Below are positions 1 to 8,057 of a stretch of 9,029 bases of DNA, in pieces. Each line of letters begins with the position of its first letter. Within the stretch, counting starts at the first letter, position 1. Source of the stretch: Thermomonas sp. (GTDB lineage: Bacteria; Pseudomonadota; Gammaproteobacteria; Xanthomonadales; Xanthomonadaceae); NCBI GenBank assembly GCA_024711415.1, contig JANJSW010000333.1:1-9029 (forward strand). The letters run 5' to 3'. The position numbers were made by a program, and so were the translations under genes. The notes beneath the pieces are model-generated. The model made no database searches and had not been told where the DNA came from. It saw nothing but the letters and a program-made list of their open reading frames with translations.

Positions 1-515
<515 letters not shown>

Positions 516-572
516 ACCCGGCGCAGGCCGCCGTTCAGGCCCCCGGATGACGCGCCAGGCCGGAGGCAAGAC

Positions 573-758
573 TCAGCCGCGCACCACCCACAGCGACACC
601 AGCCCGAGCGCCAGCACGATGCCGCCGATCCGCCGCACGTGCTCGTCAGGCAGGTTCAGCAGCTGCGCCGCGGCACGCTTCCAGGCACCTGGCGCGGCGA
701 ACAGGAACAGGCCCTCGATGACCGCCACCAGGCAGAGTGCGGCCCAGAGGTCAGCCAC
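573..758 (-). CDS. DUF2065 (YjeT-like) small inner-membrane protein
   Basis: This encodes a 61-residue protein whose length, composition and position match the DUF2065 family, called YjeT in E. coli, where it also lies between hflC and purA. Two hydrophobic segments are visible, about residues 4-22 (LWAALCLVAVIEGLFLFAA) and 44-58 (IGGIVLALGLVSLWVV). They are joined by a short polar stretch rich in Arg, Asp and Glu (residues 36-43), suggesting a two-helix hairpin in the inner membrane. The biochemical role is not known. The start is GTG; the only in-frame alternatives upstream end at a stop at 786-788 and include no ATG. No clear ribosome site precedes it. It follows hflC by 42 nt with a small stem-loop in between, so it is probably co-transcribed. 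Linkage to hflKC hints at a link with FtsH/HflKC membrane quality control, which is inference only. Confidence 0.88.
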   Translation of the reverse strand: MADLWAALCLVAVIEGLFLFAAPGAWKRAAAQLLNLPDEHVRRIGGIVLALGLVSLWVVRG

Positions 759-778
759 GGCGGTGCGGGTGCCCGGAG

Positions 779-799
779 GACGCCTTCACGAAGGGCGTC
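779..799 (-). other. Small stem-loop in the hflC-DUF2065 gap
   Basis: On the minus strand GACGCCCTT pairs with AAGGCGTC around a CGTG loop, giving 8 pairs with one bulged C. It occupies half of the 42-nt gap between the hflC stop and the GTG start of the small membrane protein gene. It has no U-run and so is unlikely to terminate. It could protect the 3' end of the hflC segment or affect the next start. Confidence 0.4.
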
Positions 800-800
800 A

Positions 801-1664
801 TCAGCGATCGCTGCGCATGTACTGCAGGAACGGGTCGTTGCGCTCCAGCACGATCACGCTTTCACCGCCGGAGAACGCCTTGCGGTAGGCCTCCAGGCTG
901 CGCTGGAACGCGTAGAAGGACGGATCGCGGTTGGCTGCCTCGGCGTAGATGCGCGCGGCCTCCGCATCGCCTTCACCGCGCAGCTTCTGTGCATCGCGCT
1001 CGGCCTCGGCCAGGATCACCTGCTGGTCGCGGTCGGCGCCGGCGCGGATCTCGTTGGCCTGCTCCTCGCCCTCCGCGCGCAGGCGGCTGGCCACCTGCTG
1101 GCGCTGGGCGCGCATGCGGTTGTAGACGTCATCGATGACGCGGCTGTCGGTGGGCAGGTCGAGCTGCTTGATGCGCAGGTCGATGATCCGCACGCCGAGC
1201 GTGGCCGCACCCTTGTTGATGATGTCCAGCTGGCTCTTGACGATCTCGGTACGGTCGCCCGACACCGCCTGCTGCAGGGTGCGCGCGTTGATCTCGTTGC
1301 GCAGCGCGTCCTTGATGATCGGGGCGAGGCGGTCCACCGCCGCAGCCTCGTCGCCGCCGGTGGCGCGATAGAAGGCACGCGCATCCTGGATCTGGCCGAC
1401 CGCGAAGAAATCCACGCTGACGTCCTTGCGCTCGGAGGTCAGGTAGCGCTCCGGCTCGGCCGGCAACACCTGCAGGCGCTTGTCGAACACCCGCGCGGTT
1501 TCCACCAGCGGCCACTTGAAGTGCAGGCCGGGGCCCAGGTCGACCCGCGACACGCGGCCGAGGTTCAACACGATCGCGGTATGACCTTCGCTGACCACGA
1601 ACACCGAGCCCATCAGCAGCACCAGCGCGGCAACCACCGCCGCCATCCATGCCGGGAATCTCAT
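801..1664 (-). CDS. hflC: HflC, SPFH-family regulator of the FtsH protease
   Basis: HflC pairs with HflK to form the large periplasm-facing membrane cage that surrounds FtsH and modulates its degradation of membrane proteins. The 287-residue product has one N-terminal membrane segment (about residues 5-24, AWMAAVVAALVLLMGSVFVV). An SPFH/band-7 domain follows, beginning EGHTAIVLNLGRV and including GPGLHFKWPLVETARVFDKR. A long charged helix (about residues 175-245) is rich in Arg, Glu and Ala, including RAEGEEQANEIRA and GDAEAARIYAEA, typical of the coiled-coil wall. It ends SVIVLERNDPFLQYMRSDR. It is shorter than E. coli HflC (334 residues) but keeps all main parts. The start is firm: ATG overlaps the hflK stop by 4 nt (ATGA), with a strong GAGGAGGT ribosome site at 1671-1678, 6 nt upstream. 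It is co-translated with hflK. Confidence 0.96.
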   Translation of the reverse strand: MRFPAWMAAVVAALVLLMGSVFVVSEGHTAIVLNLGRVSRVDLGPGLHFKWPLVETARVFDKRLQVLPAEPERYLTSERKDVSVDFFAVGQIQDARAFYRATGGDEAAAVDRLAPIIKDALRNEINARTLQQAVSGDRTEIVKSQLDIINKGAATLGVRIIDLRIKQLDLPTDSRVIDDVYNRMRAQRQQVASRLRAEGEEQANEIRAGADRDQQVILAEAERDAQKLRGEGDAEAARIYAEAANRDPSFYAFQRSLEAYRKAFSGGESVIVLERNDPFLQYMRSDR

Positions 1665-2770
1665 CGCACCACCTCCTCACGACCCGCGGGGCGGCCGCTG
1701 CGGGCCGGGCGCGCCTGCGCCTCCGGCGCGGCGGCTTCCACCGTCGGCGACAACAGTTCGGGCAGCACCGCCTGCGCGGGTGCCTGCTTGGCGCCGCCGT
1801 CCATCGGCACGTAGATCAGCTGGCGACCGTCGCCACCGACGATCTTGCGGTTGCGCGCCAGCACGTCCTGCACGGTTTCCAGCCACAGGCGCTTGCGGGT
1901 CACCTCCGGCGCGCCCTTGTACTGCGCGACCAGCAGGCTGAAGCGCTCGGCGTCACCGGTGGCACGGGCGATCTCGGCGGTCTTGTAGCCTTCGGCCACG
2001 GTGCGCACGCGCGCGGCCTGGCCGCGTGCTTCCGGCACCACCTTGGCGGCGTAGGCGCGGGATTCCGAGATCAACCGCTCCTTGTCCTGCTGGGCGCTGT
2101 TGACGTCGTCGAACGCCGGCTTGACCTGTTGCGGCGGACGCGCGTCGGGCAGGTTCAGCTCTGTCACCACCAGGCCGGTGCGATAGGCCTCCAGCGACTT
2201 CTGCAGGCGCTCGCGCGCGCCCACCGCCAGCTGCTCGCGCGCACCCAGCACGGTATCGAGGGTGGAACGGCCCACCTGCTCGCGCACGGTGCTGAGCGCG
2301 GCCTGGCGCAGCACTTCGTCGCCGTCGCGGGTACCGAACAGGTACAGCTGCGGGTCGGCCACGCGGTACTGCACGTTCACCGCGACCTCGACGATGTTCT
2401 CGTCGCTGGTCAGCACCGGCACGCGGTCCTCGTAGTTCTTGATCTGGGTGGCATTGACCTTGATGACGCGCTCGACCGGCCACGGCAGCTTGAAGTTCGG
2501 GCCCGGCTGCATCACCCGGTCGAACATGCCGAAGCGCAGCACCACGCCGCGCTGCTGTTCGGCAATCAGCACGAAGCAGTTGAACGCCAGCCACAGCGCG
2601 AACGCCAGCCCTATCCAGCGCAACGGGCTGCCGCCACCGCCGAAGTCCGGCAGCTTGTCCAGCAACCGGCCGAAACCGCCACCCGTGGACCGGCCGGAAC
2701 TGCCGCCGGGCCGGTTCCACGCCATCCAGACCGATTTGGGCCCGCGCGGGCCGCTGTTGTGTGTCGTCAT
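1661..2770 (-). CDS. hflK: HflK, SPFH-family partner of HflC and FtsH
   Basis: HflK alternates with HflC in the membrane complex that encloses FtsH. The 369-residue reading has a Gly/Pro-rich cytoplasmic N-terminus (residues 7-49) and one membrane segment (about 52-70, WIGLAFALWLAFNCFVLIA). The SPFH domain begins EQQRGVVLRFG and includes PGPNFKLPWPVERV and LTSDENIVEVAVNVQYRV. A coiled-coil region (about 215-290) is followed by a Pro/Ala-rich tail. The ATG at 2768-2770 overlaps the hflX stop by 4 nt (ATGA), pointing to coupled translation. However, an in-frame ATG at 2723-2725 (residue 16) begins MAWNRPGG, resembling the annotated start of E. coli HflK (MAWNQPG). Neither has a good ribosome site. 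I keep the longer form because of the overlap, with real doubt. Confidence 0.95.
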   Translation of the reverse strand: MTTHNSGPRGPKSVWMAWNRPGGSSGRSTGGGFGRLLDKLPDFGGGGSPLRWIGLAFALWLAFNCFVLIAEQQRGVVLRFGMFDRVMQPGPNFKLPWPVERVIKVNATQIKNYEDRVPVLTSDENIVEVAVNVQYRVADPQLYLFGTRDGDEVLRQAALSTVREQVGRSTLDTVLGAREQLAVGARERLQKSLEAYRTGLVVTELNLPDARPPQQVKPAFDDVNSAQQDKERLISESRAYAAKVVPEARGQAARVRTVAEGYKTAEIARATGDAERFSLLVAQYKGAPEVTRKRLWLETVQDVLARNRKIVGGDGRQLIYVPMDGGAKQAPAQAVLPELLSPTVEAAAPEAQARPARSGRPAGREEVVR

Positions 2771-4122
2771 GTGCCTGATTCTACTGAGAAGCGGTCCGCC
2801 GGGTGGGGCTCATCCGGAAACTCCGGTTCCTCCGGCAGCAGCGCGCGCAGCGGCGCGCCGTCGGATTGGGCCGCCAGCCGCGCGGCGTCGGCCTGCGGCA
2901 GGTCGATCGACAGGCGCCAGCCGTCCGCTTCGTGGTGTTCGGCGCGAACCGCGTCCAGCGCATGCAGGCGCGCGCGCAGGCGGCCGGCGTCGGTGGGCAG
3001 GTGCACCTCGCCGACCACGCGGCGCAGGCCGAGGCGTTCGCCCAGGGCGTCGCGCAACAGGTCCAGCCCCAGCCCGTCGCGCGCCGACAGCCAGACCGCG
3101 GCGCGCGCTTCGCCACGCGCGTCGATCCGGGGCTGCGCGCCTTCGATCCGGTCGATCTTGTTGAACACCAGCAGCTGCGGGATGTCACCGGCACCGATCT
3201 CGTGCAGCACCGCATCGACCTGGGCCATGCGTTCGTCGCGCAGCGGATCGTCGGCATCGATGACATGCAGCAGCAGGTCGGCCTCGCGCGCCTCGCTCAG
3301 GGTGGAGCGGAACGCGGCCACCAGTTCGTGCGGCAGGTCGCGCACGAAACCGACGGTATCGGCCAGCACCACGCCGCCGCCCGGCAGCATGATCCTGCGC
3401 ACGGTCGGATCCAGGGTGGCGAACAGCTGGTCGGCGGCGTAGGCATCGGCGCCGGTGAGCGCGTTGAACAGGGTCGACTTGCCGGCGTTGGTGTAGCCCA
3501 CCAGCGCCACCCGCGGCAGTTCGCTGCGCACCCGCGCGCGGCGCATCTGGGTGTGCTGCACCTCGACCTTCTCCAGCCGCTTCTGCAGCATTTCCATGCG
3601 CTTCTGCAGCAGCCGGCGGTCGGTTTCCAGCTGGGTTTCGCCGGGCCCGCGCAGGCCGATCGAGCCGCCGCGCTGGCGCTCCAGGTGGGTCCAGCCGCGC
3701 ACCAGCCGGGTCGCCATGTGGCGCAACTGCGCCAGTTCGACCTGCAGCTTGCCCTCGTGGCTGCGCGCGCGCTGGGCGAAGATGTCCAGGATCAGCCCGG
3801 TGCGGTCCACCACCCGCCGCTCCAGCACCTTTTCCAGGTTGCGTTCCTGGATCGGCGTCAGCGCGTGGTTGACCAGCACCAGATCGGCACCGGTTGCCTC
3901 GCAGGCGGCCTTGACCTCCTCGAGCTTGCCAGTGCCTATCAGGATCGACGGATTGGGCTTGTCGATCCGCGCCGGCAGCGTGGCCAGCACGCGCGCACCG
4001 GCAGACCGCGCCAGCTCGGCGAATTCCTCCAGCACCCCTTCGGCCGGCGGGCCGCCGGCGTGGGGCTGGATCAGCAGCGCGTTTTCACCGCCGCGCGAGC
4101 GTTCGAACAATTGGGTCGGCAT
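2767..4122 (-). CDS. hflX: HflX, ribosome-associated GTPase
   Basis: HflX is a GTPase that splits stalled or heat-damaged 70S ribosomes. The 451-residue protein has the HflX N-terminal domain (about 1-200) with the family signatures ILIGTGKLEEV, VNHALTPIQERNLE and GLRGPGETQLETDRR. A coiled helix pair at 160-200 leads into the G domain: G1 GYTNAGKST at 209-217, G2 near T236, G3 DTVGF at 255-259, G4 NKID at 321-324 and G5 SAR at 346-348. The C-terminal part (about 360-451) ends in an acidic, Pro-rich tail. An in-frame TAA lies 9 nt before the ATG, so this is the first possible ATG, but no Shine-Dalgarno sequence is visible; a perfect stem-loop ends 12 nt upstream. It lies between hfq and hflK as in E. 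coli. Its short name reflects genetic linkage; it is not a subunit of the HflKC complex. Confidence 0.97.
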   Translation of the reverse strand: MPTQLFERSRGGENALLIQPHAGGPPAEGVLEEFAELARSAGARVLATLPARIDKPNPSILIGTGKLEEVKAACEATGADLVLVNHALTPIQERNLEKVLERRVVDRTGLILDIFAQRARSHEGKLQVELAQLRHMATRLVRGWTHLERQRGGSIGLRGPGETQLETDRRLLQKRMEMLQKRLEKVEVQHTQMRRARVRSELPRVALVGYTNAGKSTLFNALTGADAYAADQLFATLDPTVRRIMLPGGGVVLADTVGFVRDLPHELVAAFRSTLSEAREADLLLHVIDADDPLRDERMAQVDAVLHEIGAGDIPQLLVFNKIDRIEGAQPRIDARGEARAAVWLSARDGLGLDLLRDALGERLGLRRVVGEVHLPTDAGRLRARLHALDAVRAEHHEADGWRLSIDLPQADAARLAAQSDGAPLRALLPEEPEFPDEPHPADRFSVESGT

Positions 4123-4134
4123 CGGGAGTTAAGT

Positions 4135-4150
4135 GCGGGCGACGGCCCGC
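4135..4150 (-). other. Stem-loop in the hfq-hflX gap
   Basis: A perfect 6-bp GC stem (gcgggc/gcccgc) with a CGTC loop on the minus strand lies 12 nt before the hflX ATG and 26 nt after the hfq stop. No U-run follows, so termination is unlikely. It sits where a ribosome site would normally be approached and might influence hflX translation or processing of the hfq message. It could also be incidental in GC-rich DNA. Confidence 0.35.
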
Positions 4151-4176
4151 GATTGCAAGCCCGCGCCGCGACCGGG

Positions 4177-4449
4177 TCAGTCGGCTTCGCCCTGCGGCTG
4201 CACGGGCTCGCCGGCATCGCCGGATTCCCCCGCCCCGCCCAGGCGCACGTTGCGCGCCGGCACCACGGTGGAAATCGCGTGCTTGTAAACCATCTGGCTG
4301 ACGGTGTTGCGCAGCAGGATGACGAACTGGTCGAAGGACTCGATGGTGCCCTGCAGCTTGATGCCGTTGACCAGATAGATGGACACCGGCACGCGCTCGC
4401 GGCGCAAGGCGTTCAGGAATGGATCCTGCAAGGACTGCGACTTCGTCAT
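4177..4449 (-). CDS. hfq: Hfq, RNA chaperone
   Basis: Hfq forms a hexameric ring that binds small regulatory RNAs and mRNAs and promotes their pairing. The 90-residue protein has the complete Sm core (residues 7-68). Visible functional residues are Q8, D9, F42, Y55, K56 and H57 of the proximal face (YKH motif), Y25, I30 and K31 of the distal face, and R16, R17 and R19 on the rim. The core is nearly the E. coli sequence (for instance [11 protein letters not shown] and [11 protein letters not shown]). The C-terminal tail is short (about 70-90), Gly-rich and acidic, unlike the long E. coli tail. The ATG is the standard family start ([13 protein letters not shown]), with only a weak ribosome site (GGGGAA). 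The 173-nt upstream spacer carries leader structures that suggest its own regulation. It follows miaA and precedes hflX, the classic order. Confidence 0.98.
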   Translation of the reverse strand: MTKSQSLQDPFLNALRRERVPVSIYLVNGIKLQGTIESFDQFVILLRNTVSQMVYKHAISTVVPARNVRLGGAGESGDAGEPVQPQGEAD

Positions 4450-4470
4450 GGATTCCCCGTACTGTCGTGC

Positions 4471-4482
4471 GTTGTTGTTTGT
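4471..4482 (-). promoter_or_regulatory. AAC-repeat tract in the hfq leader, possible Hfq binding site
   Basis: The minus strand reads ACAAACAACAAC, ending 21 nt before the hfq start. It is strikingly A-rich for this GC-rich region. Repeated A-A-N triplets are the type of RNA that the distal face of Hfq binds, and E. coli Hfq represses its own mRNA by binding its leader. A direct autoregulatory site is an inference from those facts; no binding evidence can be seen here. Confidence 0.4.
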
Positions 4483-4514
4483 CGTGGGCCGACGCCTGCG
4501 GCGATCCCCGGCCC

Positions 4515-4540
4515 CGCACCCGTCCATCGCGGCGGGTGCG
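4515..4540 (-). promoter_or_regulatory. Stem-loop in the hfq leader
   Basis: An 8-bp perfect inverted repeat (cgcacccg/cgggtgcg) encloses a 10-nt loop, about 65 nt before the hfq ATG. No U-run follows. Just upstream, TAACAT (4546-4551) matches the -10 consensus at 4/6 with only a poor -35. If that were a promoter, the transcript would start close to base 4540 and carry this hairpin at its 5' end. The promoter reading is weak; the inverted repeat itself is certain. Confidence 0.35.
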
Positions 4541-4622
4541 TCCCGATGTTAACGCAGGAGTCAGCTCCGCGGAAACGCCGCTGCCGCACACCGCCACCGC
4601 CGCACCGTGATGCCCGCCGAGC

Positions 4623-5588
4623 CTATACGATGCCGTTGCGGCCGAGGAACCCATCCACAGCCACGTCCAGCGCGTCGCGTTGCGATGCCGGGTCGAACCA
4701 GCGTGCATCCAGCTCGCCGCGCAGCCAGGTGAACTGGCGCTTGGCCAGCTGGCGGGTGGCGGCGATGGCGCGTTCGCGGAACTCGGCCGGCGAGGATGCA
4801 CCATCCAGGTGCTCCCAGGCCTGCCGGTAGCCCACCGCACGCAACGCCGGCAGGTCCAGCGGCTGCGGATGCGCGGCGAGTTCCGGCAATGCGCGCAGCG
4901 CGCGGACTTCGTCGAGGAAACCGTCCGCCAGCATCGCGTCGAAACGGGCTTCGATGCGCGCATGCAGGTCGGCGCGCCGCGGTGGCGCCAGCACCAGCTT
5001 CAGCGTGCACAGCGGCAGGCGCTGGCTGGACGCGATGCGCCGCCAGTCGCTGATGCTGCGCCCGCTGAGCCGGTAGACCTCCAGCGCGCGCTGGATGCGC
5101 TGGGCGTCGGTGGCATGGATGCGCGCGGCGGCCACGGGATCGATCCGCGCCAACTCGGCGTGCAGCGCGGCCCAGCCGCGCGCGCTGGCCTCCTCCGCAA
5201 GCGCGGCGCGCAGCGCCGGATCGGCCGCGGGCATGTCGGACAAGCCCTCCAGCAACGCATGGAAGTACAGCCCGGTGCCGCCCGCCAGGATCGGCAGCCG
5301 GCCGCGCGCGACGATGCCGTCGATGGCGCGTTTCGCATCGATCGCGAACTCTGCCGCCGAATACGGCTGCCACGGCTCGCGCACGTCGATCAGGTGGTGC
5401 GGCGCCTGCGCCTGTTCGGCGCGGGTGGGCTTGGCCGCACCGATGTCGAGGCGGCGATAGACCAGCGCGGAATCGACGCTGACGATCTCGCCGCCGAGAC
5501 GCCGCGCGAGCTCGATGGCATACGCGCTCTTGCCCGACGCGGTCGGGCCCATCAACGCGATCGCGCGCGGGCGCGCGTCCAGCCCCAT
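4623..5588 (-). CDS. miaA: tRNA dimethylallyltransferase
   Basis: MiaA transfers a dimethylallyl group to N6 of A37 in tRNAs that read codons starting with U, the first step to ms2i6A. The 321-residue product has the P-loop GPTASGKS at 14-21 and the catalytic Asp at 39 in [15 protein letters not shown] follows, then the tRNA/isoprenoid-site segments [12 protein letters not shown] and [13 protein letters not shown], and the C-terminal [13 protein letters not shown] and [13 protein letters not shown]. Length is normal (E. coli 316). The reading frame stays open far upstream across putP in another frame, but the MiaA homology begins at this ATG, 5 nt after the putP stop (TGA AGCCG ATG). The only upstream purine run is weak, so reinitiation or coupling with putP is likely. 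It precedes hfq as in many gammaproteobacteria. Confidence 0.97.
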   Translation of the reverse strand: MGLDARPRAIALMGPTASGKSAYAIELARRLGGEIVSVDSALVYRRLDIGAAKPTRAEQAQAPHHLIDVREPWQPYSAAEFAIDAKRAIDGIVARGRLPILAGGTGLYFHALLEGLSDMPAADPALRAALAEEASARGWAALHAELARIDPVAAARIHATDAQRIQRALEVYRLSGRSISDWRRIASSQRLPLCTLKLVLAPPRRADLHARIEARFDAMLADGFLDEVRALRALPELAAHPQPLDLPALRAVGYRQAWEHLDGASSPAEFRERAIAATRQLAKRQFTWLRGELDARWFDPASQRDALDVAVDGFLGRNGIV

Positions 5589-5593
5589 CGGCT

Positions 5594-7096
5594 TCAGTAG
5601 CCGCTTTCGCGCAGGCTGGCCCGGACCTGCGCATGGCGCGCCTGCACCTCGGCCGGCGGCGGCTGCGACAGCAGGCTGCCGACCACGATCGCGATGCTCG
5701 CCACGATGAAACCCGGCACCATTTCGTACAGCGTGCTGCCGGTGTGCTTCCACAGCACCACGGTCAGCGCGCCGGCGAGCATGCCGGCGAGCGCACCGAT
5801 GCCGGTCATCCGCGCCCAGAACAGCGAGAACAGCACCACCGGCCCGAACGCCGCGCCAAAGCCGGCCCAGGCGTAGCTGACCAAGCCCAGCACGCGACTG
5901 TCCGGATCGCGCGCAATCCAGATCGCCAGCAGCGCCACCGCCAGCACGGTGGCGCGACCCACCCAGACCAGCTCGCGCTCGCCGGCATGCGGCCGGAAGA
6001 AGCCGTGGTAGAAGTCCTCGGTCAACGCGCTGGAGCAGACCAGCAGCTGGCAGCTGAGCGTGCTCATCACCGCGGCCAGGATCGCCGAGAGCAGCACGCC
6101 GGCCACCCACGGATTGAACAGCGCTTCGGCCAGCACGATGAAGACGCGCTCGGGGTTTTCGCCCAGCGCGACCGCCGGCTGCGGATGCTGGGTGGCCCAG
6201 GCGATGCCCGCCAGCCCCACCGCGACCGCGCCCAGCAGGCACAGCACCATCCAGGTCATGCCGATCCGCCGCGCCTGCGGGATCACCGCCAGCGAATCGG
6301 CCGCCATGAAGCGGGCCAGGATGTGCGGCTGGCCGAAATAGCCCAGCCCCCACGCCAGCGCCGACACCACCGCGACCAAGCCGCCGCCACCGATCCATTG
6401 CAGCCGGGCCGGATCGACCTGCTCGATCACCCGCAGCGTCTCGCCCGGGCCGCCCACGCTGAGGACGACGATGATCGGCGTCAACAGCAGGGCGAAGATC
6501 ATCAGGGTGGCCTGCACGGTATCGGTCCAGCTCACCGCGAGGAAGCCGCCGATCAGGGTGTACAGGATCGTTGCGGCGGCACCCCACCACAGCGCCTGCG
6601 CGTACGGCAGGCCGAACACGCTTTCGAACAGCCGCGCCCCGGCCACGATGCCGCTGGCGCAGTAGATCGCGAAGAACACCAGGATCACCAGCGCCGACAC
6701 GATCCGCAGCAGCCGCCCGTTGCCGGCGAGGCAGGCCCCGGAGAAGCGCGTGGTGAAATAGTCAGGCAGGGTCAGCGCGTTGTCGGTGCGCTCGGTGTAC
6801 ACGCGCAGCGGCCCGGCCACGAAACGCCAGTTGCACCACGCACCGATGCACAGCCCGATGGCGATCCACGCCTCGCTGACGCCGGTCAGGTAGAGCGCGC
6901 CGGGCAGGCCCATCAGCAGCCAGCCGCTCATGTCGGAGGCACCGGCGGACAGCGCGGTGACGTACCCGCCCAGCGAGCGTCCGCCGAGGATGTAGTCGTC
7001 TAGGTTGCGGGTCGAGCGCCAGGCCGCCAACCCGATCCCCACCATCGCAAGGAGGTAGAGGCCAAAGGTGATCAGCAGCGGGGTACTGGCGGTCAT
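5594..7096 (-). CDS. putP: Sodium/proline symporter
   Basis: PutP is an inner-membrane transporter of the solute:sodium symporter family that imports proline with Na+. The 500-residue protein follows E. coli PutP (502) closely along its whole length. It has about 13 hydrophobic segments, starting with residues 7-26. Key residues are present: R40, D55 and S57 in [10 protein letters not shown] (sodium/proline coupling), the segment [15 protein letters not shown] (145-159), [17 protein letters not shown] (252-268) and S345/T346 in [11 protein letters not shown], equivalent to E. coli S340/T341. A small insertion of about 4-5 residues occurs near 119-126 (SGACLAGN). The ATG is preceded by GGAG with a 7-nt spacer and fits the family N-terminus. 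It sits 52 nt after folP and 5 nt before miaA, between genes of unrelated function. No proline dehydrogenase gene (putA) is in the window. Proline specificity is inferred from similarity. Confidence 0.95.
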   Translation of the reverse strand: MTASTPLLITFGLYLLAMVGIGLAAWRSTRNLDDYILGGRSLGGYVTALSAGASDMSGWLLMGLPGALYLTGVSEAWIAIGLCIGAWCNWRFVAGPLRVYTERTDNALTLPDYFTTRFSGACLAGNGRLLRIVSALVILVFFAIYCASGIVAGARLFESVFGLPYAQALWWGAAATILYTLIGGFLAVSWTDTVQATLMIFALLLTPIIVVLSVGGPGETLRVIEQVDPARLQWIGGGGLVAVVSALAWGLGYFGQPHILARFMAADSLAVIPQARRIGMTWMVLCLLGAVAVGLAGIAWATQHPQPAVALGENPERVFIVLAEALFNPWVAGVLLSAILAAVMSTLSCQLLVCSSALTEDFYHGFFRPHAGERELVWVGRATVLAVALLAIWIARDPDSRVLGLVSYAWAGFGAAFGPVVLFSLFWARMTGIGALAGMLAGALTVVLWKHTGSTLYEMVPGFIVASIAIVVGSLLSQPPPAEVQARHAQVRASLRESGY

Positions 7097-7148
7097 GCGC
7101 GCGCTCCGGTTGGACGGCGCACTTTAACCCGGCGCGGCGCGGCGCCGC

Positions 7149-8042
7149 TTATTCCGGCCAGACGATCTCCGGCCGGCCGGCGTCCTTGCGCGGCGGCGCA
7201 ATCGCGGCAACCGCGGCCCAGACCTTCAACGCATCCACGGTCGCAGCCACGTCGTGCACGCGCACGATGGTGGCGCCGTTCTGCGCGGCGATGAGATGGG
7301 CCGCCACCGAACCATGCACGCGCTGGCGGGGCTCGTCTCGCCCGGTGAGCTCGCCGATGGTCTGCTTGCGCGACAACCCGGCCAGCACCGGCACGCCCAG
7401 TTCGGTGAACCGGCGCAGCTGCGCGAGCAGCTGCAGGTTGTGGGCGACGGTCTTGCCGAAGCCGAAGCCGGGATCGGCGATGATGTTCTTCCTGGCGATG
7501 CCCGCCATCTCGGCGGCGAAGATGCGTTCGGCCAAGAAGCGGTGCACCTCGCCCACCACGTCGTCGTACTCCGGCGCCGCCTGCATCGAGCGCGGCTCGC
7601 CCAGCATGTGCATCAGCACCACAGGCATCGCCAGTTCCGCGGCCGCATCGAGTGCGCCCTCGCGGCGCAGGCCGTACACGTCGTTGAGCATGCCGGCACC
7701 GGCTGCGACCGCCGCGCGCATCACCTCGGGCTTGCTGGTGTCGATGCTGATCGGCAGCGTGGTTTGCCGCGCCAACCCTTCGATCACCGGGACCACCCGG
7801 CGCAGCTCCTCCTCCACCGGCACTTCCTGCGATCCCGGGCGGGTGGATTCGCCGCCGACATCGAGGATGTCGGCGCCCTCCTCCGCCAGCCGCAGGCCGT
7901 GGGCGATGGCGGCGCCGGCGTCGAAGTGCGCGCCACCGTCGGAAAACGAATCCGGAGTGATGTTGACGATGCCCATCACCCGCGGGCGGTCCAGCCGCAG
8001 GATGCGGCCGTTGCAGTCGAGCTGGGGGGAGGTGTCGAACAT
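7149..8042 (-). CDS. folP: Dihydropteroate synthase
   Basis: FolP condenses p-aminobenzoate with 6-hydroxymethyl-7,8-dihydropterin pyrophosphate to make dihydropteroate in folate synthesis; it is the sulfonamide target. The 297-residue TIM-barrel protein shows all conserved segments: MGIVNITPDSFSDGG (23-37, including the pyrophosphate-binding Asn), GGESTRPG (63-70), ISIDTSK (98-104), the pterin-site Asn-Asp at 120-121, D190 PGFGFGK (190-197), SRK (224-226) and RVHD (261-264). The loop usually written MHMQG is MHMLG here (144-148). The frame is open further upstream into ftsH, but ATG at 8040-8042 gives the normal N-terminus and has GGAT 6 nt upstream. It follows ftsH, as in E. coli, but an intrinsic terminator ends only about 16 nt before its start. 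In E. coli glmM comes next; here it is putP. Confidence 0.97.
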   Translation of the reverse strand: MFDTSPQLDCNGRILRLDRPRVMGIVNITPDSFSDGGAHFDAGAAIAHGLRLAEEGADILDVGGESTRPGSQEVPVEEELRRVVPVIEGLARQTTLPISIDTSKPEVMRAAVAAGAGMLNDVYGLRREGALDAAAELAMPVVLMHMLGEPRSMQAAPEYDDVVGEVHRFLAERIFAAEMAGIARKNIIADPGFGFGKTVAHNLQLLAQLRRFTELGVPVLAGLSRKQTIGELTGRDEPRQRVHGSVAAHLIAAQNGATIVRVHDVAATVDALKVWAAVAAIAPPRKDAGRPEIVWPE

Positions 8043-8057
8043 CGGGATCCGCCAACG

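Noticed and set aside
1649..3442. 597-codon open frame on the plus strand
   Set aside because: It is antisense to hflK and to the 3' part of hflX, with biased composition and no recognisable domain.
2803..4830. 675-codon open frame on the plus strand
   Set aside because: It runs antisense across hflX, hfq and part of miaA, is low in complexity (rich in Gln, His, Arg, Ala), matches no family I know, and is the usual mirror of GC-rich codon bias.
5589..6590. Upstream extension of the miaA frame across putP
   Set aside because: It is frame-shifted relative to the well-conserved putP; MiaA homology begins only at the ATG at 5586-5588.
5633..7003. 456-codon open frame on the plus strand
   Set aside because: It is a mirror of putP on the opposite strand; the composition is extreme in Gln, His, Arg and Asp and shows no fold signature.
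7097..7148. Possible promoter (TAAAGT) and GC palindrome in the folP-putP gap
   Set aside because: The -10 match is 4/6 with no -35 at acceptable spacing. The palindrome gcggcgccgc (7139-7148) has no loop and no U-run, and is expected by chance in a GGCGC-rich stretch.
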